Counted from the stretch's first letter, positions 7,028 to 16,527 are shown. The stretch: 64,000 bases of DNA from Flavobacterium ginsengisoli (GCF_029625315.1 NZ_CP121110.1:2161501-2225500); one strand, 5' to 3'. Notes: generated from the sequence alone by a model not told the origin. Made by a program: numbers and translations.

Positions 7028-9489
7028 TGGAAGAAAATAAATATCATTTTGACGTAACCCCTCATATTGTAAAACAATTAGGGGAACAATTAGTTTCTGA
7101 TGAAATTACTGCTCTTTTAGAAATTATTAAAAATTCTTATGATGCTGATGCGAGTTATGTATCAATTGAGATAAATACTTCAGGTCAATACACAAAAGAA
7201 AATTTAATTTATTCTGATCATAAGGGTTTTATAGTTATTGAAGATGATGGCTGTGGAATGGATGAACAGACAATATTAAAATCATGGTTAACAATATCGT
7301 ATTCTCAAAAAAGAGGAGTTAACAATCTGAAGGTCAAATCCAAACAAGGGAGAACTCCATTAGGTGAAAAAGGTTTAGGGAGACTTAGTACTCAACGATT
7401 GGCAAATATTTGCGAGATATTTACAAGTACAGAAAAAGGTAGCGGTACACATATAGCGTTCGATTGGCGTGATTTTGATGAGGTTGAGAGATTAAGTAGT
7501 GTAAAGGTGATTAAAGAGTCTTATACGAGTTCTAAAAGAGGCACTAAACTAATTTTAACAGATATTAATCAACCTCAAGTATGGCAGGGTCAAAATTTAG
7601 AGGCATTTAAAGGTAAATTAGCGCAGATAATTTCTCCATATGAAGAGAATAAGCCTTTTGAAGTTTTCATATCTGTAAATAATCAAAATATTGATTTGAT
7701 AGGGGCTCAAAAAGATCTACAAGATCTAGCCCTTTCTAGATTCGAGTTCGTTTTTACTGGAGATAATTTGATAATTAGTGGAAAAACAAAGCTTGAAAAA
7801 TTTATTGGAAACAAGAAAGACGATTACATAGATTTTTTAGTAGTCGATAACGGTAACAAATTTTTTAATTATTTAAAAGATAATAAAAAATACAACTTTA
7901 TAAAAAAATCAAAGGAAGATAATTTTTTTATTGAATTTAGTAGAAATTTTTCGTTTACTAATGACATCCCTAATATAGAAATATTAAATGGTGAAAAAGC
8001 TAATCCTGGAAGTTTTGAAGGTAAAATAGACGAATTTACTTACGACAACTGGCTTTCAAGTGATGAACGAGTAATAAATATATTTGGCAAACTTGCTGGA
8101 TATAGAGAATTTGCGCAAAATCAAGCTGGTATAAAAATCTTTAGAAATGGTTTTGCTGTAATCCCATTTGGAATTGATAAAGAGGATTGGTTACGATTAG
8201 GAGATGCACAAACAACGGGGCAATCATATTATCAACTAAGACCAGTAAATGTAATTGGTTATTTTGCTATTGATGAAGGAGAGAATCTTAACTTAAAAGA
8301 CCAAACTGACCGAAAAGGCTTTATTTCTAATGAATATTCTAGAAACTTTTTTGTGCTATCATTTTTTATTAGAGATGAGATAAATAGATATCAAGAATTT
8401 ATAAGAAGAGCTTATAATGATTTCTTATCTACTTATAAAGTAGAAAATAGTGGTATTAAAACGGTCACTCAGGCTTTTAATGAATTAAAAATTACAAAAG
8501 CTAGAGGTGAGGATATTAGAAAGGAATTTATTGAAAGTAAAGACACAGTTTCAAAATTAATTCCACAATTAAAAAACACGGCAAAAGAAATACAGGAAAA
8601 CCCTCTTTTTAGCACAGAATTAGAAAAGGAAACTGCATTAAAAGTAGGTGAGCTATTAAATGAACTGCTGAAAATACAATCAACTCAAAATAAGTTAGAT
8701 GAGGTCATCAAAAAAACTGAAAATTTAAATCAAGTTATTGATATTTTAGAGCCTAAAATAGAACTACTAGAAAATCAGCTAGAAAATTTTTCTGAGTTAG
8801 CGAGTTTAGGTCTAACAACAGAATCTGTAAGTCATGAATTTGCATCAATTGCAGATAGATTAAGTGAAAAATCAGCATTTTATTCAAGTAAGCTAAGAAG
8901 TAAAAACTTAACAGCTTCTGATATAAATGTCTTAATGGAATACATTAATTCAACTGTTAATGGTTTAAAAATTCAATTGAAACATCTTGATCCTGCTTTA
9001 AAATATAATAAGGAGAAAAAAAGTATCTTATCTGTGTCAAAATTATTTGAAGAGGAAAAAGAATATTATCTAAACAGATTTAATAAAAATAATATCGATT
9101 TTTCAATAATAACTCTAAATGATTTTTTTATTAAGATAAACAAAGGAAAAATCATTCAAATAATTGATAATCTTTTGAATAATTCTGAGTTTTGGCTTAT
9201 TGAAAAGAAATTAAATGATAAGAATTTTAAAGCTCAAATACAAATTAGAATAGAGAAGCCATGGATATATATATCCGATAATGGTTATGGAATCGCTCCT
9301 GCTGTTGAAAATCAACTTTTTGAACCTTTTGTTACTACTAAGCCAAAAGGAAGAGGAAGAGGATTAGGCTTATTTATCGTTCAGCAATTATTAGACTCTT
9401 CAGGATGTTCAATTATATTAGAACCTGAAAAAAATGAATTAAACAGGAAATATATTTTTGCTATTAACTTATCAAATATTGTTGAGTAG
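7027..9489 (+). CDS. double GHKL protein: MORC/Hsp90-like ATPase plus histidine-kinase-like module
   Basis: This 820-residue cytoplasmic protein has two separate ATP-binding modules. The N-terminal one has an N-box with Asn36 (EIIKNSYDADA), DDGCGMD (73-79) and LGEKGLGR (112-119), as in MORC, Hsp90 and MutL ATPases. After a long middle region comes a helical stretch (about 500-600) and an H-box-like ASLGLTTESVSHEF with His603. The second module follows: N-box IIDNLLNN (713-719, Asn715), SDNGYGIA (Asp751-Gly755) and a FEPFVTTK...GRGLGL lid (766-781), as in sensor kinases. No membrane segment or PAS domain is present. The next gene encodes a receiver-like protein, so phosphotransfer from His603 is plausible. 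A MORC half next to a methyltransferase suggests DNA-state sensing. Confidence 0.82.
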   Translation: MEENKYHFDVTPHIVKQLGEQLVSDEITALLEIIKNSYDADASYVSIEINTSGQYTKENLIYSDHKGFIVIEDDGCGMDEQTILKSWLTISYSQKRGVNNLKVKSKQGRTPLGEKGLGRLSTQRLANICEIFTSTEKGSGTHIAFDWRDFDEVERLSSVKVIKESYTSSKRGTKLILTDINQPQVWQGQNLEAFKGKLAQIISPYEENKPFEVFISVNNQNIDLIGAQKDLQDLALSRFEFVFTGDNLIISGKTKLEKFIGNKKDDYIDFLVVDNGNKFFNYLKDNKKYNFIKKSKEDNFFIEFSRNFSFTNDIPNIEILNGEKANPGSFEGKIDEFTYDNWLSSDERVINIFGKLAGYREFAQNQAGIKIFRNGFAVIPFGIDKEDWLRLGDAQTTGQSYYQLRPVNVIGYFAIDEGENLNLKDQTDRKGFISNEYSRNFFVLSFFIRDEINRYQEFIRRAYNDFLSTYKVENSGIKTVTQAFNELKITKARGEDIRKEFIESKDTVSKLIPQLKNTAKEIQENPLFSTELEKETALKVGELLNELLKIQSTQNKLDEVIKKTENLNQVIDILEPKIELLENQLENFSELASLGLTTESVSHEFASIADRLSEKSAFYSSKLRSKNLTASDINVLMEYINSTVNGLKIQLKHLDPALKYNKEKKSILSVSKLFEEEKEYYLNRFNKNNIDFSIITLNDFFIKINKGKIIQIIDNLLNNSEFWLIEKKLNDKNFKAQIQIRIEKPWIYISDNGYGIAPAVENQLFEPFVTTKPKGRGRGLGLFIVQQLLDSSGCSIILEPEKNELNRKYIFAINLSNIVE

Positions 9490-9491
9490 AT

Positions 9492-11315
9492 ATGGAAAAT
9501 AAAATTATAATAACGGCATCAGGAAACGAGCATATCATAATTCCTCAAGAAGTTCAAGTTGCTAATGATAGTATAATAGTGAATCAGGCTACTTCTGCTA
9601 TAAGTAATTTTCTCACAAAACTTAAAATAAGTAAAATTATTTATGTTGATGATAAATGCTCAATCAATGAGCTAAAAGCGGATTTCATTGGAAAAGTAGT
9701 CACCTTAAAGGCTACAACACCAAATATTGATTTTCTTAATGACTTATGGAAGTTTCCAGACGGAGCATTCGAAAAAAAGATTAGTGAATTATGGGATTCA
9801 AAAGGAGATGAAGAGAAAAGAATGTTCTATATTGAAATACTTAAAAACGAAGAAACTTCCGAAGACCTAGAAAATTCATTAGCTCCTTTAAGTTTAAAAA
9901 AACATTTAAAAAAGAGAATTGAATTATTATCTCCCAATCAATGGGTTGAACAAAAAGATGCTTTATTAGCTACTGTTAATGATAACAATAAATTATTAAT
10001 ATTATTTGATATTGACTTTGGAAAGTCGCCTTTAGCAGATCAAAGAAACGGGTTGGACTTGGCACAAGAAATTTTACTTGATGATAAAGTTAATGATTTT
10101 ATTTTTTGTGGTATTTTTTCTCATCTCTTCGATGTTGTTGATGAGAATGACAAAAGAAATGAGTATTGTGTTTCACATGACTTAAAGAAATCTCAGTTCT
10201 ATACAATTTCTAAGAGGCGTTTTTTAAATGATGTGCATTTACCTGCATTGGCTGAGGGCATTAGAAATGCTTTATTAATTGATAAAGTTGAAGAATTTAA
10301 AAAGAGATCATTTGATATACTAAGAAAATCTTTTGATGAGTCGTTAAAAGAAATAAGTTCGTTAACCCCTGAATCATTTAATCATGCGATACAAAAATCT
10401 TCAAAGAATGAGGGGGTTTGGGAAGTTGATACTTTGTTTAGATTGTCAAATATAATTACAAAGAATAAAGCTTTGAATACTTTTTCATCAAAAAGAACAA
10501 GAGAAGAAATTTATACAATCATCAGTAGTATTAGAGAAATTGAAAATATTAAAACTGGTGGGCAAACTCCATTTGATAAATCACAGATTAAGGATATAAG
10601 GGAAAAAGAAATTTATTCTCAAGGAAAAATTATAAATACCATCCACTATCCATTAACTAATGGAGATATATTTAAAATTAAGGATGTTGAATATATTTTA
10701 TTAACACAACCATGTAATTTAACTTTAAGAAAAGATGGCAGTAGAGCACGAGGTTACAACACTGGTTTTTTAGTGGAACTGGTCAAAAAAACTAGCCAAG
10801 ATTATTTAGATATGTCATTTGCTCAACGCGCTATATGTGAGAGAATTGAAGATAAGAATGGAATTAATGGAATTGTCAAAATAGCTCAGTTTTCAACATT
10901 TAAAACAATAGATTTAAGTATTTTAGATTTGTGTGTATTTAATATTGATGGAGTTTCTAAAATTAAAATTTCAGAAAAAATACCTCAATCGATTATAATA
11001 CCTGAATCGTGGAAAAAAAGATATAAAAATATTCATAAGTTTTTCGATAACTATACCAATGGTATTTTAGTGTATAATAAATTAAGAACTTCAAAAAAAG
11101 ATGAATTAAAAAAATTGATTTTTAACTCAAGTTCATTTAGGGATTTAGAAATTGATAATAGTAAGTCATATAACAATAGGACTAAAATACTTGAATTTGA
11201 TATAAAAAGAGAGTGTAACTATCGTTCTCCTTACTCAGATGATTTATTACAAAAGTTTATGCAATATCTATCTCGCAATGCTTTTGAACATGATTTTAGT
11301 AGTGATGGTCATTAA
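9492..11315 (+). CDS. receiver-like response regulator with a large uncharacterised C-terminal region
   Basis: This 607-residue protein starts 2 bases after the kinase gene. Residues 46-245 look like an expanded receiver domain. There is an acidic pair in IIYVDDK (Asp53, Asp54), a central acidic strand LLILFDIDFG (Asp173 or Asp175 as phosphoacceptor), FIFCGIFS ending in Ser210, and a late lysine in TISKRR (Lys241). About 90 extra residues lie between the first and third strands, so it is a divergent receiver. Residues 250-607 match nothing I recognise; TQPCNLTLRKDG near 408 is the most distinctive patch. No HTH is visible, so it need not be a transcription factor. It probably passes the kinase signal to a partner. 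Confidence 0.65.
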   Translation: MENKIIITASGNEHIIIPQEVQVANDSIIVNQATSAISNFLTKLKISKIIYVDDKCSINELKADFIGKVVTLKATTPNIDFLNDLWKFPDGAFEKKISELWDSKGDEEKRMFYIEILKNEETSEDLENSLAPLSLKKHLKKRIELLSPNQWVEQKDALLATVNDNNKLLILFDIDFGKSPLADQRNGLDLAQEILLDDKVNDFIFCGIFSHLFDVVDENDKRNEYCVSHDLKKSQFYTISKRRFLNDVHLPALAEGIRNALLIDKVEEFKKRSFDILRKSFDESLKEISSLTPESFNHAIQKSSKNEGVWEVDTLFRLSNIITKNKALNTFSSKRTREEIYTIISSIREIENIKTGGQTPFDKSQIKDIREKEIYSQGKIINTIHYPLTNGDIFKIKDVEYILLTQPCNLTLRKDGSRARGYNTGFLVELVKKTSQDYLDMSFAQRAICERIEDKNGINGIVKIAQFSTFKTIDLSILDLCVFNIDGVSKIKISEKIPQSIIIPESWKKRYKNIHKFFDNYTNGILVYNKLRTSKKDELKKLIFNSSSFRDLEIDNSKSYNNRTKILEFDIKRECNYRSPYSDDLLQKFMQYLSRNAFEHDFSSDGH

Positions 11316-11344
11316 TGAATCGAGTAATAATAAAATATTGTTTG

Positions 11345-11380
11345 AAAAAAGGTATATATTATTATTGTATACCTTTTTTT
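11345..11380 (+). terminator. hairpin and T-run between receiver-like gene and HEPN gene
   Basis: AAAAAAGGTATA pairs with TATACCTTTTTT over an 11-base loop, a 12-bp stem running into a T-run. It would cut transcription before the HEPN gene, or attenuate it, so that gene may be expressed at a lower level. Confidence 0.65.
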
Positions 11381-11401
11381 TAAAATTTAAAAAAAACTCA
11401 T

Positions 11402-13174
11402 TTGAAAACTTTAGAAAATAATAAAAAAATCAATTTAGCAGACTATAAAAAGAGCTTATGGGATCTAGACCGTTTCAGAAAAGATTTTATTGAACATTTA
11501 ATCGATAAAGGAATCTTTAAGTTTGATAATTTAGATGATATTATTTATTTTTCCTTATCATCAATCTCTCCTATCAATAAGAGACTGAAGAATACTGAAA
11601 AATCTATTGAAGAGAATGCGGGAGAAGTTTTAGATTATTTTGGATTGAAAAATCTTTTGCGTAGTTCAATTTCAAGGATAGGTAATGATGCTAGTAAAAA
11701 AGATATAATTACAAATGAAAAAAAAATCAAACAATCTTATAAGCAAAGATTTTTAGATGACATTTTGAGATTAAAAAATGCACCTAAAATAATTTATGAA
11801 AATCTTAAAATTGAAGCCGAAAAGCATCTCCTAAATATTAATTCAAATATTAAGTACTATTCTGGTTTAAAATATATAAAAGATTTTAGAGAAAAGGATA
11901 AAAGACCTTCAATGCATATTGAAAGAACATATTTAGATTATTATTTTAGATGTATAGACGAGCAACAAAAGATCATTGATTTTATTTATAAAGATGGATT
12001 AAAAAATAGAGCAATTGCAAGGTCTACTTTATTTCCAAAAATTATTCCAATTAGTTTTATCATAGGATTTAATGACTTTCCATATTATTCGTCAGACAAA
12101 TATTCTAATGGCTATTTTAACCATAATTTAATTAGTAAATCTGCACATAGGTTAGATGAGTTTTCTGACTCTCACGCAGACGAGATGGAAATCCTTTATG
12201 AAAAAGACAAGAATAAGTTTTATCGTTTATATTTTAAGATTATAAATAAAGATGAAATTTTTAGAGAAATTGATTATCACCTTGATTTATTGCCATTAAC
12301 GGAAGATCGAAAAGGAATTATTGAAGAGCTCAAATATTTGTATAATCGTAAAAGATGGGTTAGTTTTTACGGACTTGCGTTGTCGCAAATTGAAGGGATT
12401 TTTTCTGAAATGCTTAATTTTATTGATTCTTCTTCTGTAAGTGATAAATCGCTATTCTATAAAGTGGATACTTTAAGAGATTACTATTATTTAAGCACTT
12501 ATTATTTTGATTATTTTCAATATCACATTCCTCAACTAAGAAATAGATATAGTCATGGCATATTAGATGGTGGCGAAAAAGAAGAATTGAATTCATATGA
12601 TTTGTTGATTGACATCAAGTTTTTATTAAAGGTTTTTATAAAATTAGAAAGTCCATATATTAATTTAACTAATATAATTTCAAAGAGAGATTATCAAATC
12701 TCTACAATTGAAGATATAGTTATGACTTTTGAATTGATAAATGGACTAAAAGCACACCATAAAAAAGAGTTGAAAGATGAAATTGACAAGTTTTACAAAA
12801 TTCAATTAATTGATAGTAAGCACTTAGAATTTATAATTTATGGTATTAGTGAGGAGTTGAATAGTAAAATTAGTTCGCTAATAGTTGCTTTTGATACTGT
12901 GTTTAAAAATAAAATTAGCATCAATAAAAATAATTATAATGAAATTCAACTCTATTTCAAAGATGATAATAATGTTGAAATTTTAAATAATGAAATGTAT
13001 GTTCATGAGGATAACCTCAAAACTATTCATTTTTACAGTTTATTTTACAAAAACTACCCAAAAAAGATTACATGTATTGAGTCAGAACTTAAAGAACTCA
13101 TAGATGGAGTACTTAAGCCTGAAATTAATGTGATTAATAAAATTTCTTTTTTATATACTCTATTGAGGCAATAA
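11402..13174 (+). CDS. HEPN-motif protein, candidate RNase effector
   Basis: This 590-residue protein has no known family that I recognise. It contains the strongest HEPN signature in the window: LRNRYSHG, in which Arg380, Asn381 and His385 form the R-N-x3-H (Rx4H) active site of HEPN ribonucleases. A helix (GLALSQIEGIFSEML, 325-339) comes about 40 residues before it, as expected for the HEPN bundle. The rest (1-300 and 400-590) is helical, charged and uncharacterised. The start is TTG; no in-frame ATG gives the same length. It follows the receiver-like gene by 86 bases and a hairpin. A growth-arresting tRNA or mRNA cleavage role is inferred by analogy with other HEPN defence proteins. Confidence 0.65.
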   Translation: MKTLENNKKINLADYKKSLWDLDRFRKDFIEHLIDKGIFKFDNLDDIIYFSLSSISPINKRLKNTEKSIEENAGEVLDYFGLKNLLRSSISRIGNDASKKDIITNEKKIKQSYKQRFLDDILRLKNAPKIIYENLKIEAEKHLLNINSNIKYYSGLKYIKDFREKDKRPSMHIERTYLDYYFRCIDEQQKIIDFIYKDGLKNRAIARSTLFPKIIPISFIIGFNDFPYYSSDKYSNGYFNHNLISKSAHRLDEFSDSHADEMEILYEKDKNKFYRLYFKIINKDEIFREIDYHLDLLPLTEDRKGIIEELKYLYNRKRWVSFYGLALSQIEGIFSEMLNFIDSSSVSDKSLFYKVDTLRDYYYLSTYYFDYFQYHIPQLRNRYSHGILDGGEKEELNSYDLLIDIKFLLKVFIKLESPYINLTNIISKRDYQISTIEDIVMTFELINGLKAHHKKELKDEIDKFYKIQLIDSKHLEFIIYGISEELNSKISSLIVAFDTVFKNKISINKNNYNEIQLYFKDDNNVEILNNEMYVHEDNLKTIHFYSLFYKNYPKKITCIESELKELIDGVLKPEINVINKISFLYTLLRQ

Positions 13175-13756
13175 TATTTTTCTAATTTTTACTATTGTAT
13201 TGTTTGACAAATTAGTAATTGAAGCCAGCTTTCTAACAGAATAATTTTTGTCCTTAATTAATTCTAAATGTGATTCTTTATATTTGGATAAAAATTGCTG
13301 GGGTGTTTCAATAGTATTTAATTGTCTGCCTTTATAAATTCCTTTTGCTTTTGCAATTAAAATGCCTTCTCTTTGTCTTTCAATTAAAGATATTTTTTCC
13401 ATTTCGGCTACATTACTTAAAACATCAGTGATAATCTTGAATATGGAATTAGGTTTGTTTTCGATCATAGAATATAAGCCGATGTTTTCTACATATACGT
13501 TTATGTTAAGATTATTTAAAGTGTTAAGTGTTGTTTGAATGTCGTAAGCATTTCTACCTAATCTATCAATTGAATGAACTATTAGTTTGCTAATTTTTTT
13601 ATTTGATATATCTTTTAATAATTTTATCCCACTAGGACGTTCATTAAAGGGAATTGAACCACTGCACTTATCAATATATTGGATGTGGTTAAAGGTTGAT
13701 TGTCTATCGATATTTTGTTCAGCTGTACTAACTCGAATATATTTGGCAGTTTTCAT
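13160..13756 (-). CDS. small serine recombinase (resolvase/invertase family)
   Basis: This 198-residue protein has catalytic Ser10 in YIRVSTAEQ, the VHSIDRLGR motif, the dimerisation helix with AEMEKISLIERQREGI, and a C-terminal HTH (SVRKLASITNLSNNTIVKI). This is the complete short resolvase/invertase plan. It overlaps the end of the convergent HEPN gene by 15 bases. It could resolve or invert part of the element; large serine integrases do not need it for insertion. No pair of inverted recombination sites is obvious. Confidence 0.9.
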   Translation of the reverse strand: MKTAKYIRVSTAEQNIDRQSTFNHIQYIDKCSGSIPFNERPSGIKLLKDISNKKISKLIVHSIDRLGRNAYDIQTTLNTLNNLNINVYVENIGLYSMIENKPNSIFKIITDVLSNVAEMEKISLIERQREGILIAKAKGIYKGRQLNTIETPQQFLSKYKESHLELIKDKNYSVRKLASITNLSNNTIVKIRKILLPQ

Positions 13757-14890
13757 GTTTTAGATTTTTATAAATGCAAACATAAGAAATTTGTTTTCAT
13801 GTATCATTTTTAGAGTGGTTTTTTTTGATACAATTAAAAATGAGTAAATATGTTTAATTCTTAATTCAAAAATGTATTACGATTAGACTATACTTTAAAA
13901 TTGACAGTAACTCAAAAAAACTAAGCATCTGAATTTGAAACATAAGATATAAAACAGTAATTTATTTAAAATAGGTTCAATTATAGATTTAAGGATTACT
14001 GCCCTATCTAATTCTTGAGGTATGAAAATGGCAATATAAAAGTCGAATGATAATCTATAAGATTTTGAAATAAATGTATATTGATTTTAATACAAAGTAA
14101 ATCAAATGTAAATCAAACTAATTTTCACAAATCATTTACCTAAAATTTGACCAAATATCGGGTTGCATTTTTAAATATTTCCATCAAATTTTAACCGATT
14201 TTTATAGCAAAAAAACATGTTTTGCAAACAATTGATTATCAACAATTTCCCTTTACTCCACACATAAGAAGGAAAAGAAAAAAAATGGGTATGGTATTAA
14301 GTATATATTTAGGTATTATTTAAGTGTAATTAATTAATACATATTAGAATAAAATTATTCATACTAGCAATACCTACAAAAAACATTTTTTTTTATTATC
14401 CTTTAAATTATCAAGTAATAAGCACTCAAAAAAATTCAGCTTGATTTAGTCTTTCTAATTAAAATTTACAAAACCTCAACTGATGAATTTTCTACAAGTG
14501 AACCTTACAATATAAAAACAACCTTAAACGCTTTTAGAAAGCTTCTGAGGTATTTATTTTGATTTTTGATACTTGTGCTAATTTTAAACAAAAAAACGCC
14601 TTAAAACCAGCCTAAAACTTAGCATATATAGAGTTCGTAATATTAATATCAAAAAACATATATTGAATATCGCTGAACATATTGAATTGTTGATTATTCC
14701 GATCATTTTTGGACGGAATAAACAAAACATTAATCTCATAATGGATTTTAATGACTAACCATTTAAAAAGACATTGAATGGTGTAGATTACTATTTTAGA
14801 GAAAGTAATAATAACTTACACACAAATGATTCATCATTCATTGTTAACTATAAGTCTAGGTAATTAAGTAAATCGTTAGCCGATTAATTT
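13757..14890. other. long non-coding right end of the element
   Basis: About 1.1 kb without a credible coding frame on either strand, very AT-rich. The one clear structure is an 8-bp stem TTATTCCG/CGGAATAA at 14694-14721 with a 12-base loop. The region may hold resolvase sites, transfer or regulatory sequences, or decayed genes; nothing decides between these. Confidence 0.5.
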
Positions 14891-14922
14891 AAAGGTGTGT
14901 ATTTGACTACACACCTTTTTTT
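14891..14922. terminator. terminator near the right end of the element
   Basis: GGTGTGTA-TTTGAC-TACACACC is a perfect 8-bp stem, extended by AAA/TTT and followed by T8 on the plus strand. It may shield yifB and the element from each other's transcription. The gene it terminates on the plus strand is not visible. Confidence 0.7.
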
Positions 14923-15004
14923 TAAAATACATAATCAATTCTGTATAAAGCAGTTTAAACTTTTATTACTATTAAATCAAATATTAAAAAATCTGCTATA
15001 TGTA

Positions 15005-15035
15005 ATTAAGTTTATTATTCAAAATTCTATCATAA
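15005..15035. other. attachment-site half (far end) with TT/AA core at 15018-15019
   Basis: On the minus strand yifB sequence ending GATAGAATTTTG runs into element sequence AATAATAAAC. Only AA is shared with the other junction. The implied element site, ATGATAATTAATAATAAAC, contains TTATTAAT and ATTAATAA arms (using the flanking bases), a rough dyad beside the core. Confidence 0.7.
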
Positions 15036-16445
15036 GCCCTCGCGGAAAGATTCAATCGTTCCATTGCAGTTTTTAGCAGTTCTTTTGAAGGTTCGTCTAA
15101 AACACAAAATTCTCGAATGAGTTTACTGCTCATTTGCGCATTGTAATGAACATTTTCTACCGTTTCAAATCGTTTGGTCTGAATTTCTCTAGCTGCTGTA
15201 ACTCGTTTGCGAATTTCTACACTGCTTTCTGCTTTTCTTTCATCAGCCAATTTCTCAAAAGGAACAGGAGTAACTTCTATATGAATATCAATTCGATCCA
15301 ATAATGGTCCAGAAATTTTACTCATATAACGTTGCATTTCCTGTGGAGAAGAAGTATTTGGCACGCTCGGATCGTTAAAGAATCCGCTTGGACTTGGATT
15401 CATACTTGCTACCAGCATAAAAGACGAAGGATAAGTAATGGTAAACTTAGCTCTCGAAATAGTTACTTCGCGATCTTCTAACGGCTGACGCATCACTTCT
15501 AAAACATCACGTTTAAATTCTGGCAATTCATCTAAAAACAAAACACCATTATGCGCCATCGAAATTTCCCCAGGCTGAGGATAGCTTCCGCCACCAACCA
15601 AAGCAACATTAGAAATAGTATGATGTGGACTTCTAAATGGTCTCTGATTCATTAATCCGACTTCCTTTAACTTTCCTGCAACACTATGAATTTTAGTGGT
15701 TTCTAAGGCTTCACGCAAAGTCATTGGTGGTAAAATACTCGGAACACGTTTTGCTAACATTGTTTTTCCTGCTCCTGGCGGACCAATTAAAATGATATTA
15801 TGTCCGCCCGCCGCCGCAATTTCCATACAGCGTTTAATGCTTTCTTGCCCACGCACGTCTGAAAAATCATGCTCGGGAAAATCTAATGTTTTATAAAATT
15901 CTGCTCTTGTATCAATAACTGTTGGCTCTAGCGTTCCTTTTCCTTTAAAAAAATCAATTATTTCCTGAAGATTGGAAACTCCATACACATCTAAACCTGC
16001 TACAATTGCGCCTTCTTTTACATTTTGAATCGGAAGAAAAAAACCTTTATAGCCTTCTTCTTTCGCTTTTATAGCAATTGGCAATGCTCCGCGAATAGGC
16101 TGCAAACTCCCATCGAGAGAAAGTTCTCCCATAATAATATATCGCTCTATTTCTGGAGCTTTAATCTGGTCTGAACCGACTAAAATTCCCATTGCCAAAG
16201 TTAGATCATAAGAAGAACCTTCTTTTCTAAGATCAGCAGGTGCCATATTGATTGTGATTTTCTTTCCTGGAAGACTGTAACCATTATTTTTAAGAGCAGC
16301 AGACGATTCTATAACTGCTCTCTTTTATGGCATTATCTGGAAGCCCAACCAAATGATAGCCAATTCCTTTATCCATATGAACCTCAACTGTAATTGTTGT
16401 GGCCTCGACTCCAAAAACGGCACTTCCGTAAACTTTTACTAACAT
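15018..16445 (-). pseudogene. yifB: yifB/comM N-terminal and AAA+ part, cut by the element and frameshifted once
   Basis: This is the bulk of YifB/ComM, the Mg-chelatase-like AAA+ ATPase linked to natural transformation as a branch-migration helicase. The Lon-like N-terminal domain includes INMAPADLRKEGSSYDLTLA. The ATPase core has Walker A GPPGAGKT, Walker B FLDELPEF, and ARFTITYP/SMNPSPSGF-type segments. The frame switches at 16299-16304, where GCAGAC replaces GCAGC; removing one base joins it to the ATG at 16445. At the other end the reading frame runs into element DNA and gains NNKLNYI. Joined to 1136-1246 the gene has exactly 512 codons. The insertion removes the C-terminal helices, so function is probably lost. 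Confidence 0.92.
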
Positions 16446-16527
16446 AATTATCTATTCATTAATTGTTTTTAAAACTAATGAAAAATAATTAATTGTAAAT
16501 ATTTTATTACAAAAAAATAATTTAATT

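Larger units (their letters stand above)
1247..15019. mobile_element. integrative element of about 13.8 kb inserted in yifB, with defence-like cargo
   Basis: The element is bounded by the two halves of yifB. It carries a large serine integrase 64 bases inside one end, a second serine recombinase 1.2 kb inside the other, an XRE-type regulator, and cargo that includes a methyltransferase, a double GHKL ATPase, a receiver-like protein, a HEPN protein, a Zn-protease and a PD-(D/E)XK nuclease. No conjugation, replication or phage structural genes are visible, so it is probably a small genomic island that depends on other elements for transfer. Excision should restore a 511-residue YifB. Confidence 0.88.

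Noticed and set aside
5705..13174. Known systems: classical restriction-modification, BREX, DISARM, Dnd, Detocs, Z1/MORC (Mza-type)
   Set aside because: No restriction nuclease or helicase, no pglZ/brxC, no drmA-type helicase, no dnd genes, and no Z1 or AIPR gene is present. Detocs also uses a kinase and receiver, but with a TPR sensor and a nucleosidase effector, which do not match.
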